Of a stretch of DNA of 64,000 bases, positions 1 to 7,853 are shown piece by piece. Numbering within the stretch: position 1 is the first letter of the stretch; every line of letters starts with the position of its first letter. Below the pieces are notes generated by a model. The model was not told the DNA's origin. It did no database searches and saw nothing but the letters and a program-made list of their open reading frames with translations. Location: positions 62,001-126,000 of the forward strand of contig NZ_JAWDIR010000048.1 in the NCBI RefSeq assembly GCF_046156265.1. Reading direction: 5' to 3'. A program made the position numbers and the translations under genes. The stretch comes from CAMDHY01 sp046156265 (GTDB lineage: Bacteria; Pseudomonadota; Alphaproteobacteria; Rhizobiales; Segnochrobactraceae).

Positions 1-1
1 C

Positions 2-238
2 GCCTTCCTGGCGCTGTTGCCGATGGCGATCTGGGGTGGCAGCGCGGTCGAGAGCTTCGCGGTGCCGATGGTGTTCGGCATCGTCGTGGCGGCGTCCTCG
101 TCGGTGTTCATCGCCGCGCCGATCCTGCTCTTCCTCGGCGACTGGCGGACGCGGCGGCGCGCCCGCATCGAGGCGGCGGCGCCTGCGACGACTGCCCCCG
201 AGGCGGCGGCCTCCGGGACACCGGCAAAGGCGGCCTGA
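2..238 (+). CDS. secF: Protein translocase subunit SecF, C-terminal fragment (5' truncated by window)
   Basis: Only the last ~78 residues are in the window; the frame is open from base 2 to the TGA at 236-238. They form two hydrophobic segments (around AIWGGSAVESFAVPMVFGIVV and SSSVFIAAPILLFL) followed by a basic GDWRTRRRAR stretch and an Ala/Pro-rich tail. This is the usual end of SecF, the membrane partner of SecD that uses the proton gradient to assist Sec-dependent export. A 12-bp perfect hairpin follows about 20 bp after the stop. SecD/SecF identity rests on the final transmembrane motif only, so a fused SecDF is possible. Confidence 0.75.
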   Translation, partial: AFLALLPMAIWGGSAVESFAVPMVFGIVVAASSSVFIAAPILLFLGDWRTRRRARIEAAAPATTAPEAAASGTPAKAA

Positions 239-257
239 GCCGGTCCATCCAAACGAC

Positions 258-286
258 GACGGCGGCCCGGTCAGCGGGCCGCCGTC
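258..286. terminator. Bidirectional terminator-like hairpin between secF and the HAD gene
   Basis: Perfect 12-bp stem (258-269 with 275-286) and 5-nt loop, lying between the convergent ends of secF (238) and the minus-strand HAD gene (314). There is no long T tract on either side, so Rho-independent activity is inferred from stem strength and position. Confidence 0.6.
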
Positions 287-313
287 ACCCTCTCGGACGA
301 TCCGTCTGCCCGG

Positions 314-1333
314 TCACTTCATCTCGAACGGATAGATCACCTTCCAGTCGGTCTTCATGTCGACCACCGTCCAGCCGCGCTCCGGCGCCTGTTTCAGCGC
401 CTCCTGCAGATGGCCGATCACCGACGGGTTGTCGTAGGCCCACTCCCGCACCGCGTCGGTGTGGTGGACGATGAGGCCGAAGGCCGGCGCGGCCCGCATC
501 GTCGTCCACTGCAGCATCTGAAGGTCGCCGTCGGAGTTGCCGGCAGCGAACACCGGCCGTCGGCCGATGACGCGCTGGATGGCGACCGCCTTGCCGGGTC
601 CGTCGTCGACGAAGTCGACCTGCGGGAGCCGGATGATCGTCGGCGTCTCACCCTCGAGGCGAAACTCCGTCACCACGGTCGAACCGATCACCTGCTCGGG
701 CGGAATGCCGTAGGTCGCCTCCGCGTAGGTGCGGATGAAGTCGAGGCCGCCGCCGGAGACGATGTAGGTCTTGAAGCCGTTCGCCCTGAGGTGGGCGAGC
801 AACTCCAGCATCGGCTGGTAGATGAGCTCGTCGTAAGGCCTGTCGAAGCGCGGGTGGCGCGCCGTCGCCAGCCAGCGCCTCACCTCGCCCTGGAAATCCG
901 CGACCGTCATTCCGGCATGAGTTGCGGCGAGGAGATCGACGAAGGCGTCCCCGCCGAGATTGGCGAGGGCGCTGCGATCGCCGGTGAGGATCGTCCTGAA
1001 CGGCTCCTCGGTCGCCCACTCCGGGTGTTGCGGCGCCAGCGCGCGGACGCGGTCGAAGGCGAACTCGGCCTGGAAATAGACCGGCTGCTCCGACCACAGC
1101 GTCCCGTCGTTGTCGAAGGTGGCGATGCGCTCAGGGACCGGCACGAAGTCCGGCCCGCCCTCCCGCACCGCCTCGGCGACGAAGTTCAGGATAGCCGCCT
1201 TGGTGGTCCCCTCGTTCCAGGACGGGAGGGGATCGGGCTGCGGATCGGACTGCGCCAGCGCCGACAGTGGCGCGAACGAAAGGGCGACGAACAGACAGGC
1301 CGCCACCGTCCGGCGGGTGAAGTCGAGACACAC
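314..1333 (-). CDS. Exported HAD-superfamily hydrolase (phosphatase-like)
   Basis: 339 aa. The N-terminus is a signal peptide (MCLDFTRRT, hydrophobic core, cleavage near SALAQ at ~28), so the enzyme should act in the periplasm. HAD motif I is FDNDGTLW (nucleophile D74, acid D76), motif II is the VSGGG stretch and motif IV is GNSDGDLQM. A phosphomonoesterase of the haloacid dehalogenase fold is expected; the substrate is unknown. The GTG start at 1333 is chosen because GAGGGAG lies 8 nt upstream and it gives a complete signal peptide; a GTG a few codons downstream is possible. An open frame continues upstream but is only the shadow of the LysR gene. Confidence 0.8.
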   Translation of the reverse strand: MCLDFTRRTVAACLFVALSFAPLSALAQSDPQPDPLPSWNEGTTKAAILNFVAEAVREGGPDFVPVPERIATFDNDGTLWSEQPVYFQAEFAFDRVRALAPQHPEWATEEPFRTILTGDRSALANLGGDAFVDLLAATHAGMTVADFQGEVRRWLATARHPRFDRPYDELIYQPMLELLAHLRANGFKTYIVSGGGLDFIRTYAEATYGIPPEQVIGSTVVTEFRLEGETPTIIRLPQVDFVDDGPGKAVAIQRVIGRRPVFAAGNSDGDLQMLQWTTMRAAPAFGLIVHHTDAVREWAYDNPSVIGHLQEALKQAPERGWTVVDMKTDWKVIYPFEMK

Positions 1334-1467
1334 CAGAAGCGCTCCCTCATGGATGGCCCAGCATCGGGCCGGCGTGCTTGCCGCGCAACTGCGCCGACAG
1401 GACTGCGCGGGGCGACTATGCGCGCGTTCCACCGCCGCCTGCCACCCGCGGCCGCTCGAGACGACCA

Positions 1468-2457
1468 CTACCGGTCGTCGCCGGCGCCACGGTCGCGCAC
1501 GGCAGCGCCCTCGATCAGCGGCCGGTGGCGGGCGATCTCCTCGGCGAGAAAGTCGAGCAGCGCCCTGACCCGCGCCGCCTTGCGCAGGTCGGGATGCGTC
1601 AACAGCCAGAGATCGGCCGAGAACCGCGGTTCCGGCGCCGCCAGCCGTACGAGGTCCGGCCTGACGTCGCCGACGAAGCACGGCAGGTGACCGATGCCGA
1701 TGCCCGCCTCCACCGCTTCGGCGAGCGCCAGCACCGAGTTCGTCCGGTAGACGATGCGGCGTGGCGGCTCCGTCTCGGCCGGGAAGCGGGCGACCTTCAT
1801 CGTCGAGAGATCGTCGCCGAGAGCGACCCACGGGCGGGCAGCGTCCATCGCCGCGTCGCCGTCCGACGTGTCCGCGGGCGCAGCGCCGCCGGCCGCGTCG
1901 CGCCGGCCGTAGAGTGCCCAGGCGATGCGGGCGACGCGGCGGCCGATCAGCGTCGGCGGCGGATCGTCGCCGGCCCGGATCGCCACGTCGGCATCGCGCT
2001 TCGACAGGTTGAGCGACTGGTTGGCGACGACGACGTCGAGCCGCACCTCCGGACACTGGGCGCGAAAGCGGGCGAACAACGGGGTCATCAGGTGAACGAG
2101 CAGCGAATCCGCCGTCGTTACCCGCACCTCCCCCGACGGTGTCGGCGCGCGTCCGGCCAGCCGGCGCGTCACCGCGGTGACGTCCTCGTCGAGACGGCGG
2201 GCGAGCGCCACCACCTCCTCGCCCGCCGGCGTTGCCGCATAGCCCTCGCGCCGCCGCTCGAACAGGGCAAGTCCCAGCGCCTGCTCGATGCGCCCGAGGC
2301 GCCGGAACACGGTCGAATGGTCGAGCCCGAGCCGACTGGCCGCCGCCGGCAGCGACCCGGCCTCCGCCACCGCCGCGACAACACGCAGATCGTCCCACGA
2401 GAGGGCGGAGAGGGAGGCTGCGAGGTCGGTCGCGGGTGCGGCGCTTGGCTCTGACAT
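1468..2457 (-). CDS. LysR-family transcriptional regulator
   Basis: 329 aa. The N-terminal winged helix-turn-helix (residues ~15-75) contains the typical AEAGSLPAAASRLGLDHSTVFRRLGRIEQALG segment and an LFERRREGYAATPAG wing. The remainder is a substrate-binding-like co-inducer domain (VRVTTADSLLVHLM, DADVAIRAGD). It belongs to the LysR branch with a DHSTVFRR recognition helix. It is co-oriented with the HAD gene downstream (135-bp gap) and divergent from the VOC dioxygenase gene, which has a repeat-filled gap in between; no target can be assigned. The ATG at 2457 is preferred over an in-frame TTG at 2466. Confidence 0.88.
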   Translation of the reverse strand: MSEPSAAPATDLAASLSALSWDDLRVVAAVAEAGSLPAAASRLGLDHSTVFRRLGRIEQALGLALFERRREGYAATPAGEEVVALARRLDEDVTAVTRRLAGRAPTPSGEVRVTTADSLLVHLMTPLFARFRAQCPEVRLDVVVANQSLNLSKRDADVAIRAGDDPPPTLIGRRVARIAWALYGRRDAAGGAAPADTSDGDAAMDAARPWVALGDDLSTMKVARFPAETEPPRRIVYRTNSVLALAEAVEAGIGIGHLPCFVGDVRPDLVRLAAPEPRFSADLWLLTHPDLRKAARVRALLDFLAEEIARHRPLIEGAAVRDRGAGDDR

Positions 2458-2490
2458 CGTCGTCAACCCATCCTCATCAACCCATCGGCG

Positions 2491-2645
2491 TCACCCCGGA
2501 CGCGAAGCAACGCGGAGCGAGCCGGGGCCCAGCGGAAAACTAGTCGCGCGGAACGCGCGACGCTTGAGCCGCGCCTCCGGCGCGGAGTCTCTCGCTGGGT
2601 CCCGGATCGGCGCTCGGCTGCGCCTCGCTGGTCCGGGATGACGAC
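2491..2645. repeat. REP doublet (BIME-like), copy A
   Basis: About 155 bp. The right arm GCGCTCGGCTGCGCCTCGCT followed by GGTCCGGGATGACG is the exact reverse complement of the left arm of copies B and C (10081, 10742). The left arm here (CGTCACCCCGGACGCGAAGC) is a diverged version. Internal palindromes occur around CGCGCGGAACGCGCG and GCCGCGCCTCCGGCGCGG. It fills the gap between the LysR and dioxygenase genes. Confidence 0.75.
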
Positions 2646-2805
2646 GCAGGGCATTGCCTCCCCCCTGCGCATTCGCACACGAAACGGCACCAACGCAAGA
2701 TGCCCATTGCACCAACGCAACCTCTTCCCGCTGGCACTCCCCTCCGATCGGCCTATCTCTTGTCCACGAAGCGGCGCCGAGGTGCGCTGCGAGGGAGTAA
2801 ATCCG

Positions 2806-3747
2806 ATGACCCGCAACGGCATCCACCACGTCACGGCGATCGCCGGCCCGGCCCGCCGCAATCTCGACTTCTACACCCGCACCCTCGGGCTGCGGTTCGT
2901 GAAGAAGACCGTGAACTTCGACGATCCCGGCACCTATCACTTCTATTTCGGCGACGAGGCCGGCAACCCCGGAACGATCCTCACCTTCTTCCCGTGGGAT
3001 CACGTCGCGCCCGGTCGCCTCGGCGTCGGCGAGACGTCGGAGACCGCCTTCCGCGTTCCCGAGGCGTCGATCGGCTACTGGACGCATCGCCTCGTCGAGC
3101 AGAGCGTGCCGCACGATGCGCCGGTGAAGCGCTTCGGCGAGACGGTGCTCGCCTTCCGTGACCCCGATGGCATGCGCCTGTCGGTCGTCGGTGTTCCCGG
3201 CGCCGAGAGCGAGCCCGCCTGGGGCGGCAGCGACGTGCCGGTGGAAGCGGCGATCCGCGGCTTCCACAGCGTCCGCCTGCTCGTCGCCGACGCCGCGCCG
3301 ACGGGAGCGATCCTGACGGACGTCTTCGGCTTCGCCGAGGTCGGCAAGGAGGACACGCTGGTGCGCTACAAGGTCGAAGGCACGGACGTCGGCGGCATCG
3401 TCGACGTGCACGGCGCCGGCGGCTTCCTGCCCGCCCGCATGGGCGGCGGCTCGGTCCACCACGTCGCCTTCCGCGCCGCCGACGATGCGGGGCAGGCCGA
3501 GATGGTGAAGAAGCTCGCGGAGAACCACCGCCTCCGCACGACGGAGCAGAAGAACCGCGACTACTTCCGCTCGGTCTACTTCCGCGAGCCCGGCGGCATC
3601 CTGTTCGAGATCGCCACCGACGTCCCGGGCTTCGCCGTCGACGAGCCGGCGGCGAGCCTCGGCCAGGCGCTGAAGCTGCCGCGCTTCCTCGAGAGGCGCC
3701 GCAGCGAGATCGAGGCGGTGCTGCCGGACCTGACGGAAGCCGCCTGA
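2806..3747 (+). CDS. VOC-family ring-cleaving dioxygenase (MhqO/MhqA-like)
   Basis: 313 aa with two vicinal-oxygen-chelate repeats: the first starts at GIHHVTAIAGPARRNLDFYT (residues ~5-130), the second at IRGFHSVRLLVAD (~145-275). Candidate metal ligands are the paired His-Thr of the first repeat, HHVAF in the second and the Glu of GILFEIATD. Length and architecture match hydroquinone/catechol dioxygenases of the Bacillus MhqO type. The ATG at 2806 has GAGGGAG 9 nt upstream; the frame upstream is REP sequence. Next is an MhqD-like hydrolase in the same direction and a convergent MarR gene, the gene set of MhqR regulons, supporting a role in quinone detoxification. Substrate is inferred, not shown. 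Confidence 0.82.
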   Translation: MTRNGIHHVTAIAGPARRNLDFYTRTLGLRFVKKTVNFDDPGTYHFYFGDEAGNPGTILTFFPWDHVAPGRLGVGETSETAFRVPEASIGYWTHRLVEQSVPHDAPVKRFGETVLAFRDPDGMRLSVVGVPGAESEPAWGGSDVPVEAAIRGFHSVRLLVADAAPTGAILTDVFGFAEVGKEDTLVRYKVEGTDVGGIVDVHGAGGFLPARMGGGSVHHVAFRAADDAGQAEMVKKLAENHRLRTTEQKNRDYFRSVYFREPGGILFEIATDVPGFAVDEPAASLGQALKLPRFLERRRSEIEAVLPDLTEAA

Positions 3748-3795
3748 ACCCAAGACCCGGCGGCGGCACGCGCGCCGCGCCGGACCTCGTCTCTC

Positions 3796-3830
3796 GCGTC
3801 CCGCACCGCTGAATCGGCGGGGCGGGACGC
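3796..3830 (+). terminator. Hairpin between dioxygenase and hydrolase genes
   Basis: 9-bp stem GCGTCCCGC (3796-3804) with GCGGGACGC (3822-3830) and an inner CCGC/GCGG pairing. It lies just before the ribosome binding site of the hydrolase and may act as an attenuating or mRNA-processing structure rather than a full terminator. Confidence 0.45.
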
Positions 3831-3852
3831 ACGTCCTTTCAGGAGGTCCATC

Positions 3853-4473
3853 ATGGCCACCGCGACCACCCTCTCCTTCACCCATCGCTACGAGCCCGCG
3901 ACCGGTCGCCCGCCGCTGCTGCTGCTGCACGGCACGGGCGGCGACGAGGACGATCTGTTGCCGCTCGGCCGGATGATCGCGCCGGGCTCGGCGCTGCTGT
4001 CGCCACGCGGAAAGGTGCTGGAGCACGGCATGCCGCGCTTCTTCCGCCGCCTCGCCGAGGGCGTCTTCGACGAGGCCGACGTGGTGAAGCAGGCGAACGC
4101 GCTCGCCGACTTCGTGACGGAAGCCCGCGACGCCTACGGGCTCGCCGCGCCCGTCGCCGTCGGCTTCTCGAACGGCGCCAACATTGCCGCCGCGGTGCTG
4201 CTGCTGCGGCCCGAGGCGCTTGCCGGCGCGGTGCTGATCCGTGCGATGGTGCCGCTCGCCAAGCCGCCGAAGGCGGATCTGTCGGGCAAGCCGGTGCTGA
4301 TCCTGTCGGGCGCCTCCGACCCGATCATCCCGGCGGAGAACGCCGGCCGGCTGGCTCGGCAGCTCACCGAGGCCGGCGCCGTCGTCGGCCACGAGACGCT
4401 TCCGACCGGCCACGGACTGACGCAGGCCGACGCGGCGCTGGCGAAGCGCTTCCTCGACGGCCTCACGGCCTGA
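3853..4473 (+). CDS. Alpha/beta hydrolase, phospholipase/carboxylesterase family (MhqD-like)
   Basis: 206 aa, the usual size for this esterase family. The oxyanion segment is LLLLHGTGGDEDDLL (~22-36), the nucleophile is S106 in GFSNGAN, the acid is probably the Asp in LSGASDPIIP, and the catalytic His is in LPTGHGLT near the C-terminus. SFTHRYEPATG at the start and GTGGDEDDLLPLGR are typical of MhqD/YodD-type hydrolases. A strong AGGAGGT lies 5-6 nt before the ATG. It is 105 bp behind the VOC dioxygenase, so the two are probably one quinone-responsive operon controlled by the MarR gene that converges on it. Confidence 0.85.
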   Translation: MATATTLSFTHRYEPATGRPPLLLLHGTGGDEDDLLPLGRMIAPGSALLSPRGKVLEHGMPRFFRRLAEGVFDEADVVKQANALADFVTEARDAYGLAAPVAVGFSNGANIAAAVLLLRPEALAGAVLIRAMVPLAKPPKADLSGKPVLILSGASDPIIPAENAGRLARQLTEAGAVVGHETLPTGHGLTQADAALAKRFLDGLTA

Positions 4474-4494
4474 TCTCGACGGCGCTTCGGACCG

Positions 4495-4938
4495 TTACCG
4501 GAGCGCCGTCAGGAGCCGCGCCAGCATGGCCCGCTCGTCAGCCGACAGCGGCGCGAGCGTCTCCTCGGAGACCCGCGCCGCCACCGGCGCGAGCTCGCCA
4601 TAGAGCCTGGTCCCTTCCGCCGACAGCGAGATCAGCAGCCGCCGGCGGTCTTCCGGGTCCGGCCGCGTCGCCGTCAGCCCGCGCTTGGCGAGGCGTTCGG
4701 CGACGCCCTTGATGGTGGCGACGTCCATGGCGGTATGACGGCCGAGCAGGTTCTGCGAGCACTCGCCGACTTCCGCGAGCTTGGCGAGCGCCGCCCACTG
4801 CATCGGCGTCATGTCGACACCGAAGTGGCGGGCGAAGATCGAGACGTGGCGCTGCTGCACCTGCCGCAGCAGGAAGCCGACCTGGTCGTCGAGCACGTAG
4901 CCCGCACCGCCGGCCGCACCGTCTGCCGCCGTCGTCAT
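4495..4938 (-). CDS. MarR-family transcriptional regulator (MhqR-like by context)
   Basis: 147 aa from the ATG at 4938, the normal size of MarR proteins; the frame is open further upstream but with no homology-like sequence. The winged HTH lies at ~40-110 (MTPMQWAALAKLAEVGECSQ, MDVATIKGVAERLAKRGL, DPEDRRRLLISL wing). It converges on the MhqD-like gene and diverges from the enamidase gene, with 119 bp between starts. This placement suggests it senses electrophiles or quinones and controls the dioxygenase/hydrolase pair and possibly the amidohydrolase; that is inference from the Bacillus MhqR precedent. Confidence 0.87.
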   Translation of the reverse strand: MTTAADGAAGGAGYVLDDQVGFLLRQVQQRHVSIFARHFGVDMTPMQWAALAKLAEVGECSQNLLGRHTAMDVATIKGVAERLAKRGLTATRPDPEDRRRLLISLSAEGTRLYGELAPVAARVSEETLAPLSADERAMLARLLTALR

Positions 4939-5057
4939 GACCGCCGCCGCCTCGTCCGTCACCGTCGCCAAAACGTCGCCTCTCCGTCGCAGGCGCGGGG
5001 TCTCGCCCGCAGCTCGTTCGTATGCCAACAATGTCGCCTTCGCCAGAGGAGGCACGC

Positions 5058-6257
5058 ATGGCCCACGACGCGCCGGCCGCACCGAGCGGTCCGCAGAAGC
5101 TCGTCATCTCCAACATCGGGCTCGTGCTGTCGGGCGACCTCGAGCGGCCGATCCTCGACGCCGATGCGGTCGTCGCCGTCGACGGCCGCATCACCGCAGT
5201 CGGCCGCTTCGCCGACCTCGACACCGAGGGCGCGACGACGCTGGTCGACGCCGGCGGCGCGGCGCTCGCGCCCGGCCTGATCGACAGCCACGTCCACCCC
5301 GTCGCCGGCGACTGGACGCCGCGCCAGAACCAGATCGGGTGGATCGATTCCTGCCTGCACGGCGGCGTCACCACGATGATCTCCGCCGGCGAGGTGCACA
5401 TGCCCGGCCGGCCGCGCGACATCGTCGGGCTGAAGGCGATGGCGATCACCGCCCAGCGCATCTTCGCCGGCTTCCGGCCCTCCGGCGTCAAGCTGCACGC
5501 CGGCGCGCCGGTGATCGAGCCGGGGATGGTGGAACAGGACTTCGCCGATCTCGCGAGCGCCGGTGTGCGGCTCCTCGGCGAGGTCGGCCTCGGCGGCGTC
5601 AAGGACGGCGCCAATGCCCGCGAGATGGTGGCGTGGGCGAGGAAGCACGGCATCCAGTCGACCATCCACACCGGCGGCCCGTCGATCCCCGGCTCCGGCC
5701 TGATCGGCGCCGACGTGGTGCTGGAGGCCGACACCGACGTCGTCGGCCACATCAACGGCGGCCACACTGCCCTGCCCGATGCCGAGATCCGCTGCATCTG
5801 CGAGGGCTGCAAGCGCGGCCTCGAACTCGTCCACAACGGCAACGAGCGCGCCGCCCTCTACACGCTGAGGACGGCAAAGGAGATGGGCGAACTCAACCGC
5901 GTCATCCTCGGCACCGACGCGCCAGCCGGCTCGGGCGTACAGCCGCTGGGAATCCTGCGCATGATTTCGATGCTGTCTTCGCTCGGCGACGTGCCGGCGG
6001 AGGTGGCGATCTGCTTCGCCACCGGCAACACGGCGCGCATGCGGGCCCTCGACTGCGGGCTGATCGAGGCCGGCCGCTCCGCCGACTTCGTGCTGATGGA
6101 CAAGGCCCAGCACTCCGCCGGCAAGGACCTCCTCGACAGTATCCGCCTCGGCGATCTGCCGGGCATCGGCATGACGGTGATCGACGGGATCGTCCGCTCC
6201 GGCCGCAGCCGCAACACGCCGCCGGCCGGCCGCGTGCCGACCGTGCTGCACGGCTGA
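5058..6257 (+). CDS. Enamidase-like amidohydrolase
   Basis: 399 aa. Amidohydrolase-superfamily metal ligands H78-V-H80 occur in GLIDSHVHP, with further ligands in IHTGGPSIPG and HINGGHTAL and a catalytic Asp in LGTDAPAGSG. The stretch LHGGVTTMISAGEVHMPGRP and the ending SRNTPPAGRVPTVL recall Eubacterium barkeri enamidase, which opens the ring of 6-oxo-tetrahydronicotinate. Here the substrate is more safely described as a cyclic amide/enamide. The ATG at 5058 has AGAGGAGG 5 nt upstream. It is divergent from the MarR gene and no other nicotinate genes are nearby, so a role in nicotinate catabolism is unsupported. Confidence 0.8.
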   Translation: MAHDAPAAPSGPQKLVISNIGLVLSGDLERPILDADAVVAVDGRITAVGRFADLDTEGATTLVDAGGAALAPGLIDSHVHPVAGDWTPRQNQIGWIDSCLHGGVTTMISAGEVHMPGRPRDIVGLKAMAITAQRIFAGFRPSGVKLHAGAPVIEPGMVEQDFADLASAGVRLLGEVGLGGVKDGANAREMVAWARKHGIQSTIHTGGPSIPGSGLIGADVVLEADTDVVGHINGGHTALPDAEIRCICEGCKRGLELVHNGNERAALYTLRTAKEMGELNRVILGTDAPAGSGVQPLGILRMISMLSSLGDVPAEVAICFATGNTARMRALDCGLIEAGRSADFVLMDKAQHSAGKDLLDSIRLGDLPGIGMTVIDGIVRSGRSRNTPPAGRVPTVLHG

Positions 6258-6288
6258 GGCGAAGCACCTTCGTCTGACGTCGGTCGCC

Positions 6289-7524
6289 TCAGCCGATCGT
6301 CGCCGCCGGCAGCGTCCCCGTCGCCACGTCGACGAGGAGCTGGCGCTGCGCCGGCACGAGGTTCGCCGCCGCGTAGCGCCCGACGATGGTGGCACGGGCG
6401 TTCGCCCTGAGGCTCGCGAACGCCTCCGGCCGCGCCAGCACGTCGGCCAAGCGCGCCGCCAGCCGGTCGGCGTCGAAGAAGTCCGTCAGCAGCCCGTTGC
6501 GGCCATCGGCGATCACCTCGCGCACCGGCTGCGTGTCGGAGCCGACGATCAGGCACGCGCACGCCATCGCCTCCAGCATCGACCACGACAGCACGAACGG
6601 CACCGTCAGGTAGACGTGCGCGGCCGAGACGCGGAACACCTGGCGCAGCGTCTCGAACGGCACCAGCCCGAGGAAGTGGACGCGCGCCGGATCGAGCGCA
6701 TGATCAGCGAGCGCCGCCTCCTTGAAGGTGCGCCCGTCCGTCCGCTTGCGGCCATAGGCGACGCGGTCCGCCCCGACGACGACGACGTGCGCCGCCGGGC
6801 GCTCGGCGGTGAGCTTCGCCGCCGCCGCCATTAACTGGGGAAAGCCGCGATAGGGCTCCATGCCGCGGGCGACGTAGGTGACGACCTCGTCGCCGGCCTT
6901 CAGCACGCGGCCGTCGGGCAGCGTCAGCGTCGCCGCCGGATCGGGCGTCAGGTAGTCGGTGTCGACGCCGTCGTGCAGCACCGAGATGCGGCGGCGGAAC
7001 TGCGACGGGAAGCGGCCGACCTGCCAGCGCGTCGGGCAGACTCCCCAGTCCATCGCGGCGAGGTCCATGAGGATCGGCGCGTTGCGGCCGCGGGTGCGGA
7101 AGCGATCGGCCGTCGTCACCGGCTGGTCCGGCAGGAAGCCGATGTCGGCGCCATCGGTGCGGTAGAACCACTCGAAGTAGGACAGCAGCTTCGCCTTCGG
7201 GAAGACGTCCTTGACGAACAGCGACGGTCCCCAGCCGGAATGGGCGCAGACGACGTCCGGCTCGAAGCCGTCGCGCTTCAGCCCCGCCATCGCCGCGGCC
7301 GCCGCCTCGCCGGTGAGGACGGCGCGCTCGAGAGGCAGGCTCGCCGGCGACAGGCCAGCGAGCGGTTCCCGCGCCGGCGTGTAGTCGACGCGGCGGATCG
7401 TGATCGGCTGCCTGTTGGTGGCGAGCGTCGCGCAGGCGAGCTCGAAGCCGGGCTCGCGCGACAGCGCCGCCGCGAGGCGGCGATACTGGCCGGGAAAGTT
7501 GTTGTGCAGGAACAGGACGCGCAA
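6289..7524 (-). CDS. Glycosyltransferase family 4 protein
   Basis: 411 aa from the TTG at 7524. GT4 (GT-B fold) features: LRVLFLHNNFPGQYRRLA at the N-terminus, a central CPTRWQVGRFPSQFR with LHDGVDTDY, and the C-terminal nucleotide-sugar site SWSMLEAMACACLIVGSDTQPVREVI with the conserved E-x7-E spacing. Relatives start at this LFLHNNFP strand, which is why the TTG at 7524 is preferred; the frame is open back to another TTG at 7599 and neither has a clear ribosome binding site. It stands alone with no polysaccharide cluster around it, so acceptor and product are unknown. Confidence 0.83.
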   Translation of the reverse strand: MRVLFLHNNFPGQYRRLAAALSREPGFELACATLATNRQPITIRRVDYTPAREPLAGLSPASLPLERAVLTGEAAAAAMAGLKRDGFEPDVVCAHSGWGPSLFVKDVFPKAKLLSYFEWFYRTDGADIGFLPDQPVTTADRFRTRGRNAPILMDLAAMDWGVCPTRWQVGRFPSQFRRRISVLHDGVDTDYLTPDPAATLTLPDGRVLKAGDEVVTYVARGMEPYRGFPQLMAAAAKLTAERPAAHVVVVGADRVAYGRKRTDGRTFKEAALADHALDPARVHFLGLVPFETLRQVFRVSAAHVYLTVPFVLSWSMLEAMACACLIVGSDTQPVREVIADGRNGLLTDFFDADRLAARLADVLARPEAFASLRANARATIVGRYAAANLVPAQRQLLVDVATGTLPAATIG

Positions 7525-7646
7525 CGGACGGGCTCGACGGGTTCGGCCGGCGACGTGCGCGGCGAGAGGAAGGGTCGGCAATCCGGGCGACGGATGCAAG
7601 CGGCGCGGCCGTCGGCAGGCGGACGCGCGAAAACCCCTTTGTATTG

Positions 7647-7761
7647 GTCATTCCCGGCCTTGTGCCGGGAACCTACCCTCTGCCGCACGCACGACGCCGC
7701 GGGCCAATATCCGCGTCCGCGGCGCCGTTGCTTGGGTTCCCGGCACAAGGCCGGGAATGAC
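7647..7761. repeat. 27-bp inverted repeat pair (intergenic palindromic element)
   Basis: GTCATTCCCGGCCTTGTGCC-type arm at 7647-7673 and its exact reverse complement at 7735-7761, with a 61-bp spacer. Each arm is itself palindromic (CCCGGC...GCCGGG). A diverged single arm occurs near 9448-9475. It lies between the glycosyltransferase and binding-protein genes. Confidence 0.8.
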
Positions 7762-7783
7762 TACGGTGAGGGAAGTGCGCCGC

Positions 7784-7833
7784 CCTCATCCGGCGCTGCG
7801 CGCCACCTTCTCCCACCTCACGGTGGGAGAAGG
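7784..7833. repeat. Alphaproteobacterial palindromic repeat with 12-bp hairpin
   Basis: CCCTCATCCGGCGCTGCGCG is followed by a perfect 12-bp stem (7806-7817 with 7822-7833, 4-nt loop TCAC). It ends 20 bp before the stop of the minus-strand binding protein gene and may serve as its terminator. Confidence 0.7.
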
Positions 7834-7853
7834 GAAGAAAGCCGCGACCAACG

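Noticed and set aside
1334..2398. Upstream extension of the HAD reading frame through the LysR gene
   Set aside because: The extension is out of frame with the LysR protein on the same strand and is Arg/Gly-rich; the signal peptide marks the real HAD start.
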